Positions 34,158 to 42,239 of a DNA stretch of 64,000 nucleotides are shown here, piece after piece (within the stretch, counting starts at the first letter, position 1; the number at the start of each line of letters is the position of its first letter). The DNA comes from Nocardioidaceae bacterium (GTDB taxonomy: Bacteria; Actinomycetota; Actinomycetes; Propionibacteriales; Nocardioidaceae), in the NCBI GenBank assembly GCA_030655315.1, contig JAURVT010000049.1:62001-126000 (forward strand), read 5' to 3'. Made by a program: the position numbers and the translations under genes. The notes beneath the pieces were generated by a model that did not search any database, had not been told where the DNA came from, and saw only the letters and a program-made list of their open reading frames with translations.

Positions 34158-34553
34158 GTGCCCACCGGAAAGGTCAAGTGGTACGACGGCGACAAGGGCT
34201 TCGGCTTCCTGTCCCAGGACGAGGGCGGCGACGTGTACGTCCGCTCCGACGCCCTGCCCGAGGGCGTCACGACGCTGAAGAACGGCACGCGCGTCGAGTT
34301 CGGCATCGCCCAGGGACGACGCGGCGACCAGGCCCTGCAGGTCCGTCTGCTCGAGCGCGCCCCCTCGGTCTCGCGCACCCAGGCCAAGGCCCGCCGCAAG
34401 GGCCCCGACGAGATGGTCGTCATCGTCGAGGACCTGATCGGCCTGCTCGACGGGCTCGGCGAGGGCTACCGCCACGGACGCCACCCCGAGACCCGTACCG
34501 CCAAGCCGACGGCCGCCCTGCTGCGCGCCCTCGCCGACGAGCTCGAGGCCTGA
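34158..34553 (+). CDS. Cold-shock-domain protein with C-terminal extension
   Basis: A 131-residue protein. Residues 3-67 are a cold-shock domain with RNP1 KGFGFLSQ and RNP2 DVYVRSDAL (an unusual Y-V-R in place of V-F-V-H). A helical extension of about 60 residues follows (KARRKGPDEMVVIVEDLIGLLDGLGEGYRHGRHP...LLRALADELEA), as in the actinobacterial CspB-like proteins next to MFS and DUF3027 genes. It binds single-stranded RNA or DNA. GTG 34158 is in-frame with a weak GGAGACGAGGA upstream. A strong convergent terminator follows. Confidence 0.9.
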   Translation: MPTGKVKWYDGDKGFGFLSQDEGGDVYVRSDALPEGVTTLKNGTRVEFGIAQGRRGDQALQVRLLERAPSVSRTQAKARRKGPDEMVVIVEDLIGLLDGLGEGYRHGRHPETRTAKPTAALLRALADELEA

Positions 34554-34557
34554 CCCA

Positions 34558-34590
34558 CCCGCCCGTCCCCGACTCGGTGGGGCGGGCGGG
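34558..34590. terminator. Bidirectional hairpin terminator
   Basis: Arms CCCGCCCG (34558-34565) and CGGGCGGG (34583-34590) extended by CCCC/GGGG with one bulged T, 8-nt loop. It lies 4 nt after the cold-shock stop and 6 nt before the end of the convergent MFS gene. Confidence 0.7.
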
Positions 34591-34596
34591 GACCGG

Positions 34597-35979
34597 CTAG
34601 CCGACGCGGCGGGGGGCGTCGGCGTCGACGCGGCCGAGGGAGCCCTTGGCCACGAGGCCGAACCAGACGACCAGGACCACGGCGGTGATGCCGAGGCCGA
34701 GCTGGGGGGTCTGCAGGCCGACGCCGAGGCCGAGGAACCCGCCGACGACCCACGACAGCTGCAGCAGCGTCTCGGACCGTGCGAAGACGCTGGTGCGCAC
34801 GGCCTCGGGCACGTCGCGCTGGATCAGGGCGTCGAGGCTCAGCTTGCCCAGCGACTGGCACACGCCCACCGTCAGGCCGAGCAGCACGGCGGTGGGCAGC
34901 GCCCAGACCACGGCCGCCAGGGTCACGAGCGCGGCATCGGCCGCCAGCACGACGACCACCGTGGTCTCGGGGCGTCGTGACCCCATCACCGACCCCAGCA
35001 GCACGCCGACGGTGTTGCCGACGCCGGCCGCGCCGATCACCAGGCCCATCAGCACGGTCGGCTGCCAGCCCGGGAACGGCGACTCGCGCAGGACGAAGGC
35101 CATGAACATCGTCAGGAAGCCCGACAGGAACCGCAGGCCGGTGTTGCAGCGCAGCCCGTGGACGACGGCGAAGGTGATGCCCAGCTTGCGACGGGTGGTG
35201 CTGTCGCCGCGCAGCGACGACATCGCCACGTGCTCCTCGCCCGCCGCGGAGTCGACGCGCGAGGGCAGCAGCACGGCCAGCACGGTGGCCACGACGAAGA
35301 GCACGAAGGCGTAGCGCAGCGCCCACTCCGCGCCGAGCGCGGCCGCGCCCACGGCGATCGGGGCCGAGACGGCGGCGCCGATGGTGCCCGTCAGCGAGAT
35401 CCGCGAGTTCGCCTTGACCAGGGTGAACGAGCGCGGCAGGACGCGTGGCACCGCGGCGGCTCGCGTGACCCCGTAGGCCTTGGACGCGACCAGGCAGCCG
35501 AGCGCGGCGGGGAACAGCGCGTACGAGCCGTCCTGGACGGCCGTCGACATCACCCAGCAGCAGAACGCCCGGACCGCCATCGTCGTGCCGATCGACCAGC
35601 GACGACCACGCCGGAACCGGTCGAGGAACGGCCCGATGACGGGGGCGACGATGGCGAACGGCAGCATCGTCAGGAGCAGGAACTGGGCCACCTGGCCGCG
35701 GGCCTCGCCCGTGGGCACGGTGAAGAACAGGGTGCCCGCCAGCGAGACGGCCACCGCCGCGTCGCCGGCGGTGTTGAACGCGTGCATCTCGAGCAGCCGC
35801 GACAGGCCGCTCTCGCCGGCGCCCTTGGCCTGGGTGAACCGGCGGGCCCGCTTGACCGTGCCCGTCGAGGCCCGTCCGACCGATCGCGCCGCACGGCCCC
35901 CGGCGCGGGCGGCGCGGCTCGCGCGACCCGGGGGGTCCGAGGGCCCGTCCGGACGCGGGGGAGGGGGCTGCTCGTCCAC
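34597..35979 (-). CDS. MFS transporter
   Basis: A 460-residue MFS protein. A Pro/Arg/Ala-rich cytoplasmic N-terminus of about 55 residues precedes about 12 membrane helices (VSLAGTLFFTVPTGEARGQVAQFLLLTMLPFAIVAPVIGPFLDRFRRGRRW includes the loop 2-3 motif in variant form). It resembles the actinobacterial MFS protein conserved beside cspB and DUF3027, as in M. tuberculosis Rv0876c. Substrate unknown. GTG 35979 is chosen because the hydrophilic start DEQPPPPRPDG follows a CAGGAT hexamer 6 nt upstream. It is divergent from the DUF3027 gene. Confidence 0.82.
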   Translation of the reverse strand: MDEQPPPPRPDGPSDPPGRASRAARAGGRAARSVGRASTGTVKRARRFTQAKGAGESGLSRLLEMHAFNTAGDAAVAVSLAGTLFFTVPTGEARGQVAQFLLLTMLPFAIVAPVIGPFLDRFRRGRRWSIGTTMAVRAFCCWVMSTAVQDGSYALFPAALGCLVASKAYGVTRAAAVPRVLPRSFTLVKANSRISLTGTIGAAVSAPIAVGAAALGAEWALRYAFVLFVVATVLAVLLPSRVDSAAGEEHVAMSSLRGDSTTRRKLGITFAVVHGLRCNTGLRFLSGFLTMFMAFVLRESPFPGWQPTVLMGLVIGAAGVGNTVGVLLGSVMGSRRPETTVVVVLAADAALVTLAAVVWALPTAVLLGLTVGVCQSLGKLSLDALIQRDVPEAVRTSVFARSETLLQLSWVVGGFLGLGVGLQTPQLGLGITAVVLVVWFGLVAKGSLGRVDADAPRRVG

Positions 35980-36076
35980 GCGCCCATCCTGCCTCACCCG
36001 GGACGTGCCTCCCGGCTCCGCCGTGGTGGGCGTGCCCCGGTGGCGCAGGGTTGGCGCGGTGCGCGACAATCGCGTC

Positions 36077-36865
36077 ATGGCCGAGCCGACCACCCCCACG
36101 CGCGACCCGCGCCTCGACGCCGCGTGCGCCGACGCCGCCCCGCTGGCGCGACAGCACCTCGTCGACACCGTCGGCGAGGACGTCGTCGGCGACCACCTGG
36201 CGATCCGTCGCGAGGGCGAGCGCCTCGCGACCCACGTCTTCGCCTCCACCCAGCCCGGGTACCGCGGCTGGACCTGGTCGGTCACCGTCGCCCGCGCGTC
36301 GCGTCAGCGCACCGTCACCGTGTGCGAGGTCGTCCTGCTCCCCGGCGACGAGGCGATCGTCGCGCCGTCGTGGACGCCGTACAAGGAGCGTGTCCGCCCC
36401 GGCGACCTCGGTCCCGGCGACCTGCTGCCCCCGGAGGCCGACGACGCCCGTCTGGTGCCCGGCTTCACCGCCGGCGACCCCGCCACCGAGCCGCTGGTCG
36501 ACCCGTCCACCGTGCGCTCCGTCGCCGACGAGGTCGGCATGGGCCGCGCCTGGGTGCTCTCCCTCGAGGGCCGCGACCTCGCCGCCGAGCGCTGGCACGA
36601 GGGCGAGCAGGGTCCCGACGTCCCGCTGGCCCAGCAGGCCCCGGGCAAGTGCTCGGACTGCGGGTTCACGGTGCGCCTCGCCGGACCGCTCGGCCTCGAG
36701 TTCGGCGTCTGCGCCAACGGCATGGCCAACGACGACGGCCGCGTCGTCGCGCTCGACCACGGCTGCGGGGCGCACTCCGACGCCAAGCTCTCGCGCTCGT
36801 CGGGCCCGGTGCCGCTGCCGCCCCCGGTGATCGACACGATCGCCGTCGACACGCTCGAGGTCTGA
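36077..36865 (+). CDS. DUF3027-domain protein
   Basis: A 262-residue actinobacterial protein: LDAACADAAPLARQHLVDTVGEDVVGDHL, TQPGYRGWTWSVTVARASR, WTPYKERVRPGDLGPGDLLPP, and a C-terminal zinc-like motif KCSDCGFTVRLAGPLGLEFGVCANGMANDDGRVVALDHGCGAHS with four Cys and two His. This is the DUF3027 pattern. Function unknown; the Cys/His cluster suggests metal binding. ATG 36077 lies 6 nt after GACAAT (36065-36070), a further leaderless candidate. Gene order csp, MFS(-), DUF3027 is conserved in many actinobacteria. Confidence 0.85.
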   Translation: MAEPTTPTRDPRLDAACADAAPLARQHLVDTVGEDVVGDHLAIRREGERLATHVFASTQPGYRGWTWSVTVARASRQRTVTVCEVVLLPGDEAIVAPSWTPYKERVRPGDLGPGDLLPPEADDARLVPGFTAGDPATEPLVDPSTVRSVADEVGMGRAWVLSLEGRDLAAERWHEGEQGPDVPLAQQAPGKCSDCGFTVRLAGPLGLEFGVCANGMANDDGRVVALDHGCGAHSDAKLSRSSGPVPLPPPVIDTIAVDTLEV

Positions 36866-36917
36866 GCGCTCCTCGCGCCTCACCCTCCGGGTGCGGTGTG
36901 AGCCGTCGCACGCCAGT

Positions 36918-36968
36918 ATTGGTTGCGTGCTGAACACAACGCTCGTAAGGTTGTGATCAGCAACCAAT
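36918..36968. promoter_or_regulatory. MarR operator region: nested inverted repeats
   Basis: Arms ATTGGTTGC (36918-36926) and GCAACCAAT (36960-36968), plus inner GCTGA/TCAGC and CACAAC/GTTGTG pairs. The AT-rich element lies 15 nt before the marR-type gene and probably overlaps its promoter. Confidence 0.7.
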
Positions 36969-36983
36969 GGACGGAGTGGTGAC

Positions 36984-37469
36984 GTGGAGCAGCGGACGAG
37001 GTCGACCGAGCACCTCCTGGAGGCGCTGATGCGCCTGACCCGGTCGCTCAAGGCCGGACGCTTCCGCACCGACGCCGCCGGCGTCGAGCTCGGTCGCGCC
37101 GAGGTGGGCGTCCTGCGCTGGATCGAGCGGCACGGCGAGGCCCGCACCGGCGACATCGCCTGCGGCTTCGGGCTGAGCGCCTCGGTGATCAGTCGCCAGC
37201 TCACCAGCCTGGAGGAGCGCGGCCTGCTCACCCGCCGCGCCGACCCGGCCGACGCGCGCGCCGGCCTGGTCTCCCTCACCACCGAGGGCGTCCGCGCCCT
37301 CGACGCGATGACGGCCTACTACAACGACCGGCTCGCCGAGATCCTGCGCGACTGGAGCGAGGACGACCTCCGCGGCGCCGCCCGCCTCGTCGGCCACCTG
37401 GCCGACCGGCTGGCCGACGCGCCCGACTCGCCGCCCGCCACCGCGCCGTCCACCCCCGCGCTCGTCTGA
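36984..37469 (+). CDS. MarR-family regulator of the downstream DHA2 exporter
   Basis: A 161-residue MarR protein. The winged helix is VELGRAEVGVLRWIERHGEARTGDIACGFGLSASVISRQLTSLEERGLLTRRADPADARAGLVSLTTEG, including the DxRAxxVxLT wing. The Pro/Ala-rich tail is non-conserved. GTG 36984 has an ACGGAG ribosome-binding site. It is 58 nt upstream of the DHA2 exporter and behind a clear inverted repeat, so it probably represses itself and the exporter until a phenolic or drug ligand binds. Confidence 0.9.
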   Translation: MEQRTRSTEHLLEALMRLTRSLKAGRFRTDAAGVELGRAEVGVLRWIERHGEARTGDIACGFGLSASVISRQLTSLEERGLLTRRADPADARAGLVSLTTEGVRALDAMTAYYNDRLAEILRDWSEDDLRGAARLVGHLADRLADAPDSPPATAPSTPALV

Positions 37470-37527
37470 GCGCCACCCGCACGGAACCACGCACGACCGC
37501 GCCCCCGGGCGCCACGGAAGGACCCAG

Positions 37528-39684
37528 ATGAGCACCACCACCACGGCACCGCCGCCGGTGTCGACCGCCGAGCCGGAGATGTCGCACCGCCAGATCCTCG
37601 AGGTGCTCGTCGGGCTCCTCGCGGCGCTGTTCACCGGCATCCTGTCCTCGACGATCGTCTCCAACGCGCTGCCGACGATCATCAGCGACCTCGAGGGCAG
37701 CCAGACCCAGTACACCTGGGTGATCACCGCCTCGCTGCTCGCGATGACGGTGTCCACGCCCATCTGGGCCAAGATGTCCGACCTGTTCAACAAGAAGACC
37801 CTGGTCCAGACCGCGATCGTCGTGTTCGTGGTCGGCTCGGTCGTGGCCGGCTTCTCCCGCAGCGTCCCCGAGCTGCTCGGCGCGCGCGTGGTGCAGGGCC
37901 TCGGCATGGGTGGCCTGACGGCGCTCGCGCAGTCGATCATCGGCTCGGTCATCCCGCCGCGCGTCCGTGGCCGCTACAGCGGGTACATGGGCGCCGTCAT
38001 GGCCCTCGCGACCGTGAGCGGTCCGCTGATCGGCGGCGTCATCGTCGACACGCCCGCCCTGGGCTGGCGCTGGTGCTTCTTCGTCTGCATCCCGCTCGCC
38101 GTGATCAGCCTCGGCGTGCTGCAGAAGTTCCTCCACGTCGAGACGATCAAGCGCAAGGTGCGGATCGACTGGATGGGCGCCGTCCTCATCTCGATCGGTG
38201 CGAGCCTGCCCCTGCTGTGGGTCTCCTTCGCCGGCAACGACTTCGCCTGGATGTCGTGGCAGACCGCCGCCTTCCTCGGCGGCACCGTGGTGGCCGTGGG
38301 CCTCGCGATCGTCGTGGAGAGCAAGCACCCCGAGCCCCTCGTCCCGCTCACCGTGGTCAAGGACCGCACCACGGCCCTGGCGATCATCGCCAGCGTCGCC
38401 GTCGGCATCGCGATGTTCGGCGGGTCGGTCTTCCTCGGCCAGTACTTCCAGATCGCCCGCGGCTACTCGCCCACCCAGGCGGGCCTGCTCACCATCCCCC
38501 TGATGATCGGCTCGCTCGTCGGCACCGTCACCGCCGGCCAGATCATCACCCGCACCGGCAAGTGGAAGCGGTTCCTCGTCGGCGGCTCGATCCTGCTGGT
38601 CGCCGGTCTCGGGATGCTCGGCACGATCGACCACACCACCGCGATCTGGCACCTGTCGATCTTCATGGTCGCCATGGGCATCGGCATGGGCATGCTGATG
38701 CAGAACCTCGTCCTCGCCGTCCAGAACACGGTCGACGTCACGCAGGTCGGTGCCGCGAGCGGTGCCGTCGCGTTCTTCCGCAGCCTCGGCGGCGCGGTCG
38801 GCGTCTCGGTGCTCGGCGCCGTGCTGGCCTCCCGGGTCAGCGACAAGATGGCCACCGGCCTGTCGGACCTCGGGATCTCCTCGGCGCAGGCCGACGCCGG
38901 CGGTGGCGCGGGCTCGCTCGACCTGAGCGCCATGCCCGCCCCGATCCGCGAGCTCACCCGCACCGCCTACGGCGACGCGACGGGCCGGATCTTCCTGATC
39001 GCCGCCGTCGTGGCGCTGGTCAGCCTGGTCGCGGTGCTGCTCATCCGCGAGGTGCCCCTGCGCACCACCGTCCGCAAGCTCGACGACGACGGCGCGGGCG
39101 GCGAGCCCGTGCTCGACGCGTCCGGCGACCAGCCGGCCGACGACGACACGACCACCGACGTCGAGACCGTCGACGTCACCGCCCGGCCGGCCCACCGGTC
39201 CGAGGCCGACGTCGACGCCGCGGAGCAGCAGGAGCGCCAGGCCGTCGCCGCGGTCGACGTCCTGACCCGCGCCGAGCAGTCGGCGATGCTCCGGGCCGAG
39301 GCCGCCCAGGAGGCCGTGCACGACGCGGTCGAGGCCGTCGGCCGCCTGCGGGCCCAGGCGTCGGCGCTGTTCGACCGGGTGGACGCCGAGCTGCGCGAGC
39401 TGGAGCGTCAGGTGCCCGAGCGCACCGCTCCCCGCCACGCCGCCGACCCGGCAGCCGTCCTCGACGGCCAGCGCGACCACGGCGAGCTCACCGACGACCT
39501 GCGTCGCTACGAGCTGGCGGTCCTGCAGGAGTCGCAGCGCGTCGCCGACGGCGTCGTCTCCCACGCCCGCGACGAGGAGGCGAGCCTCCAGGCCCGCATC
39601 GCCGAGCTGCGCCAGGTCGAGGCCCACCTCCTCGCCCGCGTGCAGGGCTCCCTCGCCAGCCAGGAGGCGTCCGACCGGACCTGA
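37528..39684 (+). CDS. DHA2-type MFS drug exporter with long coiled-coil tail
   Basis: A 718-residue protein. Residues 20-510 are a 14-helix EmrB/QacA-type exporter: SSTIVSNALPTIISDLEG (helix 1), WVITASLLAMTVSTPIWAKMSDLFNKK, GARVVQGLGMGGL (motif B/C region), FFRSLGGAVGVSVLGAVLASR. Residues 512-718 form an extra hydrophilic domain: an Asp/Thr-rich linker, then about 140 residues of Ala/Glu/Arg/Gln-rich heptads (EQSAMLRAEAAQEAVHDAVE, LQARIAELRQVEAHLLARVQ). Normal family members end near residue 500-530, so this is a fusion or acquired tail, probably cytoplasmic. AAGGAC precedes ATG 37528. It forms an operon with the MarR gene. Confidence 0.9.
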   Translation: MSTTTTAPPPVSTAEPEMSHRQILEVLVGLLAALFTGILSSTIVSNALPTIISDLEGSQTQYTWVITASLLAMTVSTPIWAKMSDLFNKKTLVQTAIVVFVVGSVVAGFSRSVPELLGARVVQGLGMGGLTALAQSIIGSVIPPRVRGRYSGYMGAVMALATVSGPLIGGVIVDTPALGWRWCFFVCIPLAVISLGVLQKFLHVETIKRKVRIDWMGAVLISIGASLPLLWVSFAGNDFAWMSWQTAAFLGGTVVAVGLAIVVESKHPEPLVPLTVVKDRTTALAIIASVAVGIAMFGGSVFLGQYFQIARGYSPTQAGLLTIPLMIGSLVGTVTAGQIITRTGKWKRFLVGGSILLVAGLGMLGTIDHTTAIWHLSIFMVAMGIGMGMLMQNLVLAVQNTVDVTQVGAASGAVAFFRSLGGAVGVSVLGAVLASRVSDKMATGLSDLGISSAQADAGGGAGSLDLSAMPAPIRELTRTAYGDATGRIFLIAAVVALVSLVAVLLIREVPLRTTVRKLDDDGAGGEPVLDASGDQPADDDTTTDVETVDVTARPAHRSEADVDAAEQQERQAVAAVDVLTRAEQSAMLRAEAAQEAVHDAVEAVGRLRAQASALFDRVDAELRELERQVPERTAPRHAADPAAVLDGQRDHGELTDDLRRYELAVLQESQRVADGVVSHARDEEASLQARIAELRQVEAHLLARVQGSLASQEASDRT

Positions 39685-39696
39685 CGCGCCCGCACG

Positions 39697-39730
39697 ACGG
39701 CCCCGTCGCTCCTCGGAGCGGCGGGGCCGT
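39697..39730. terminator. Hairpin terminator after the DHA2 gene
   Basis: A 16-nt arm (39697-39712) pairs with 39715-39730 with one G-T wobble; outer sequence ACGGCCCCG. The tail TGCTGCGTCT is slightly T-rich. It also lies 9 nt past the stop of the convergent DUF2530 gene, so it can serve both. Confidence 0.75.
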
Positions 39731-39738
39731 TGCTGCGT

Positions 39739-40164
39739 CTAGAGACCTGCCGGACCCAGCGGGCTCGTGTCGGAGCGTCGACGCTCGGGGTGGTGGTCGA
39801 GGGCGCGGCGGCGTCGGCGGCAGTACTCGATGCCGATGGTGCCGAGGCCGAACCCGGCGAGGCAGGTCCAGAGCCACCAGACGCGTCCGCCGTCCTGCAG
39901 CGTGCCGAGGAAGGGCAGCAGGGCGATGCCTGCCACGAGCCACAGGCCGGCGCCGACGACCATGGTGCGCACGCCGTCGACGTCGAGGGGCTCGACCTCC
40001 GCGACGCGGTAGGTGCGGTCGCCGACCTCGAGCTCGGTGACCTCGGGGCGGCCGAGCTGGTGACGGCGCGCGGCACGATCCAGGCGCTCGCGCTCGCGCG
40101 TGCCGGGCTCGCGAGGGGGCTCCTGCGGGTCCTGCTCGTGAACTTCTCGTCTCGACCGTGTCAC
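39739..40164 (-). CDS. DUF2530 membrane protein
   Basis: A 141-residue protein with a charged N-terminus and two hydrophobic helices (TMVVGAGLWLVAGIALLPFL and WWLWTCLAGFGLGTIGIEYC). The segment VEPLDVDGVRTMVVGAGLW is the DUF2530 signature. Function unknown; it is often found next to NCS2 permease and MarR genes in actinobacteria, as here. GTG 40164 is placed by TAGCCT (complement of 40171-40176) 6 nt upstream. It is divergent from the NCS2 gene. Confidence 0.82.
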   Translation of the reverse strand: MTRSRREVHEQDPQEPPREPGTRERERLDRAARRHQLGRPEVTELEVGDRTYRVAEVEPLDVDGVRTMVVGAGLWLVAGIALLPFLGTLQDGGRVWWLWTCLAGFGLGTIGIEYCRRRRRALDHHPERRRSDTSPLGPAGL

Positions 40165-40170
40165 CCGCCC

Positions 40171-40208
40171 AGGCTACTGCCCGTGACCGCCGGAGCCTCT
40201 GCCACACT
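40171..40208. promoter_or_regulatory. Divergent leaderless promoters of DUF2530 and NCS2 genes
   Basis: Minus strand: TAGCCT (complement of 40171-40176) ends 6 nt before GTG 40164. Plus strand: CACACT (40203-40208) ends 7 nt before ATG 40216. The whole intergenic region is only 51 bp. Confidence 0.45.
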
Positions 40209-40215
40209 GCGGCGC

Positions 40216-41682
40216 ATGAGCACGAGGACGGCGCCTACGGGCGCACTGGACCGGTACTTCGACGTCAGCGCCCGGGGGTCGACGATCGGGCGCGAGGTGC
40301 GCGGCGGCGTCGTCACGTTCCTGACGATGGCCTACATCATCGTGCTGAACCCGATCATCCTGTCCAACGCGCCCGACGTGGACGGCAACTACCTCGGTGG
40401 CGGCTCGACCCCGGGCGCCGGGTTCGTCACGATCGCCGCGTGCACCGCGCTGGTCGCGGGCGTCCTCACGATCGCCATGGGCGTGGTCGCGAACTTCCCG
40501 CTGGCGCTGGCCACCGGGCTCGGGCTGAACGCCTTCGTCGCGTTCTCCGTCGCGAGCCAGATGACGTGGGCCGACGCGATGGGGCTGGTGGTGATCGAGG
40601 GGATCGTCATCCTGGTGCTGGTGCTCACCGGGTTCCGCAAGGCCGTGTTCGAGGCGGTGCCGCGCGAGCTCAAGACCGCGATCGCCGTGGGCATCGGGCT
40701 GTTCATCACCCTGATCGGCCTGGTGGACGCGGGCTTCGTGCGGATGACGGGCAACGGCGGCTCCCCGCTGGGCCTCGGCATCGGCGGCACGCTGCAGGGC
40801 TGGCCGGTGGTGGTCTTCTGCCTCGGCCTGCTGCTGATGATCGGGCTGTACGGCCGGGGCGTCCGCGGCGCGATCCTGATCAGCATCGCCATCACCACCG
40901 TGGTCGCCGTGCTCGTCGAGACGTGGGCCGACGTCGGCCCGACCGTCGTCGACAACGAGGTCGTCAACCCGACCGGCTGGAACCTCAACGTGCCGTCGTG
41001 GCCCACCACGGTCGTCGACCTGCCCGACTTCTCGCTGCTCGGCACCTTCAACCTGATCGGCTCGTTCGAGCGGGTCGGCGTCGTCACCGTCGTGCTGCTC
41101 GTCTTCACGCTCCTGCTCGCCGACTTCTTCGACACGATGGGCACGATGACGGCGATCGGCGCCGAGGCGGGCCTGAACGACGAGGACGGCACCCCGCCCC
41201 GCACCCAGCGCATCCTCGTGGTCGACTCCGTCGCCGCGATCGCCGGCGGCGCCGCGGGCGTCTCGAGCAACACCTCGTACATCGAGTCGGCCTCGGGCGT
41301 CGGCGACGGCGCGCGCACCGGCCTGGCGAGCGTCGTCACCGGCGTGCTGTTCCTGCTGTCGACGATCTTCACGCCCGTCGTCAGCCACATCCCCAACGAG
41401 GCGGCCGTCCCGGCGCTCGTCCTCGTCGGCTTCCTGATGATGATGCAGGCCGCGCACATCCCCTGGGACGACGTCGAGATCGCCCTCCCCGCGTTCCTCA
41501 CCATCGTCCTGATGCCGTTCACCTACTCGATCAGCGCCGGCATCGGCGCGGGCTTCATCGCGTTCGTCCTGCTCAAGGTCGTGCGCGGCAAGGCCTCCGA
41601 CGTGCACCCGCTGATGTGGCTGGTGTCGGTGCTCTTCGTCGCCTACTTCGCGATCGACCCCATCGCCCGCCTCCTCTCCTGA
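40216..41682 (+). CDS. NCS2-family nucleobase permease (AzgA-like)
   Basis: A 488-residue permease with about 12-14 helices. Landmarks of the AzgA branch are TIGREVRGGVVTFLTMAYIIVLNPIILS, LALATGLGLNAFVAFSV, the ELKTAIAVGIGLFITLIGL helix, LLLADFFDTMGTMTAIG and GGAAGVSSNTSYIESASGVGDGARTGLASVVTG. This branch imports adenine, guanine and hypoxanthine with protons. The substrate is inferred by family. ATG 40216 is a leaderless candidate. An exceptionally long palindrome follows the gene at 41696-41770. Confidence 0.9.
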   Translation: MSTRTAPTGALDRYFDVSARGSTIGREVRGGVVTFLTMAYIIVLNPIILSNAPDVDGNYLGGGSTPGAGFVTIAACTALVAGVLTIAMGVVANFPLALATGLGLNAFVAFSVASQMTWADAMGLVVIEGIVILVLVLTGFRKAVFEAVPRELKTAIAVGIGLFITLIGLVDAGFVRMTGNGGSPLGLGIGGTLQGWPVVVFCLGLLLMIGLYGRGVRGAILISIAITTVVAVLVETWADVGPTVVDNEVVNPTGWNLNVPSWPTTVVDLPDFSLLGTFNLIGSFERVGVVTVVLLVFTLLLADFFDTMGTMTAIGAEAGLNDEDGTPPRTQRILVVDSVAAIAGGAAGVSSNTSYIESASGVGDGARTGLASVVTGVLFLLSTIFTPVVSHIPNEAAVPALVLVGFLMMMQAAHIPWDDVEIALPAFLTIVLMPFTYSISAGIGAGFIAFVLLKVVRGKASDVHPLMWLVSVLFVAYFAIDPIARLLS

Positions 41683-41695
41683 CGAGCTGCGGCCC

Positions 41696-41770
41696 CTGAG
41701 TCGCCGAGATACGGGTTGCGCACCATCGGAGCGCCTGCGGTGGTGCGCAACCCGTATCTCGCGCACTCAG
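41696..41770. repeat. 75-bp palindrome with a perfect 21-bp stem
   Basis: Arms 41705-41725 and 41741-41761 are perfect 21-bp complements (starting CGAGATACGGGTTGCG), flanked by 3-nt mismatches and then CTGAGT (41696-41701)/ACTCAG (41765-41770); apical loop 15 nt. It starts 14 nt after the NCS2 stop. It may act as a terminator, but the stem is longer than needed and its sequence is AT-richer than local DNA. Confidence 0.8.
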
Positions 41771-41793
41771 GAGGCGCGGGAAAGGTTGCGAAT

Positions 41794-41825
41794 TGCACTT
41801 AGCGTAGGTCATGACCTATGCTAAG
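41794..41825 (+). promoter_or_regulatory. Promoter and 28-bp MarR operator
   Basis: -35-like TTGCAC (41794-41799), 17-bp spacer, -10 TATGCT (41817-41822), then 6 nt to ATG 41829. A palindrome covering 41798-41825 (arms CTTAGC...GCTAAG, centre GGTCATGACC, one mismatched pair) overlies spacer and -10. Repressor binding would block RNA polymerase directly. Confidence 0.8.
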
Positions 41826-41828
41826 GAT

Positions 41829-42239
41829 ATGCCGACCGACGCCCAGAAGCTCGCCCAGTCGGTGGCGCGGCTCAACCGCCGCCTGCGCCAGGAGCGTCGC
41901 TCGGACCTGACGCCGACGCAGATCGCCGTCCTCGGGACGCTGCGCACGCACGGCCCGCAGACGCCCGGGGCCGTCGCCGCCCTCGAGCGGGTGCAGCCGC
42001 CGTCGATGACGCGCACGCTGAACCACCTCGTCGAGGAGGGGCTCGTGCTGCGCGAGCCGCACCCCACCGACGGACGGCAGGTCGTGATGACCATCGCCGA
42101 CAAGGGGCTCGACGTGCTGGCCGAGGAGCGCTCGCGCCGCGACGGCTGGCTCGCCCAGCAGCTCGCGTCGCTCGACACCGCCGAGCGCGAGGTGCTGCGC
42201 CGCAGCGCCGCGATCATGGAGAGGCTGGCGGTCGTGTGA
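41829..42239 (+). CDS. MarR-family repressor of the downstream MFS gene
   Basis: A 136-residue MarR protein: LTPTQIAVLGTLRTHGPQTPGAVAALERVQPPSMTRTLNHLVEEGLVLREPHPTDGRQVVMTIADKG is a complete winged helix with the DGRQ wing. The earlier in-frame ATG at 41811 lies inside the operator palindrome and upstream of the predicted RNA start, so ATG 41829 is chosen, 6 nt after the -10 element. The gene overlaps the MFS gene by 4 nt. It most probably represses its own operon. Confidence 0.9.
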   Translation: MPTDAQKLAQSVARLNRRLRQERRSDLTPTQIAVLGTLRTHGPQTPGAVAALERVQPPSMTRTLNHLVEEGLVLREPHPTDGRQVVMTIADKGLDVLAEERSRRDGWLAQQLASLDTAEREVLRRSAAIMERLAVV

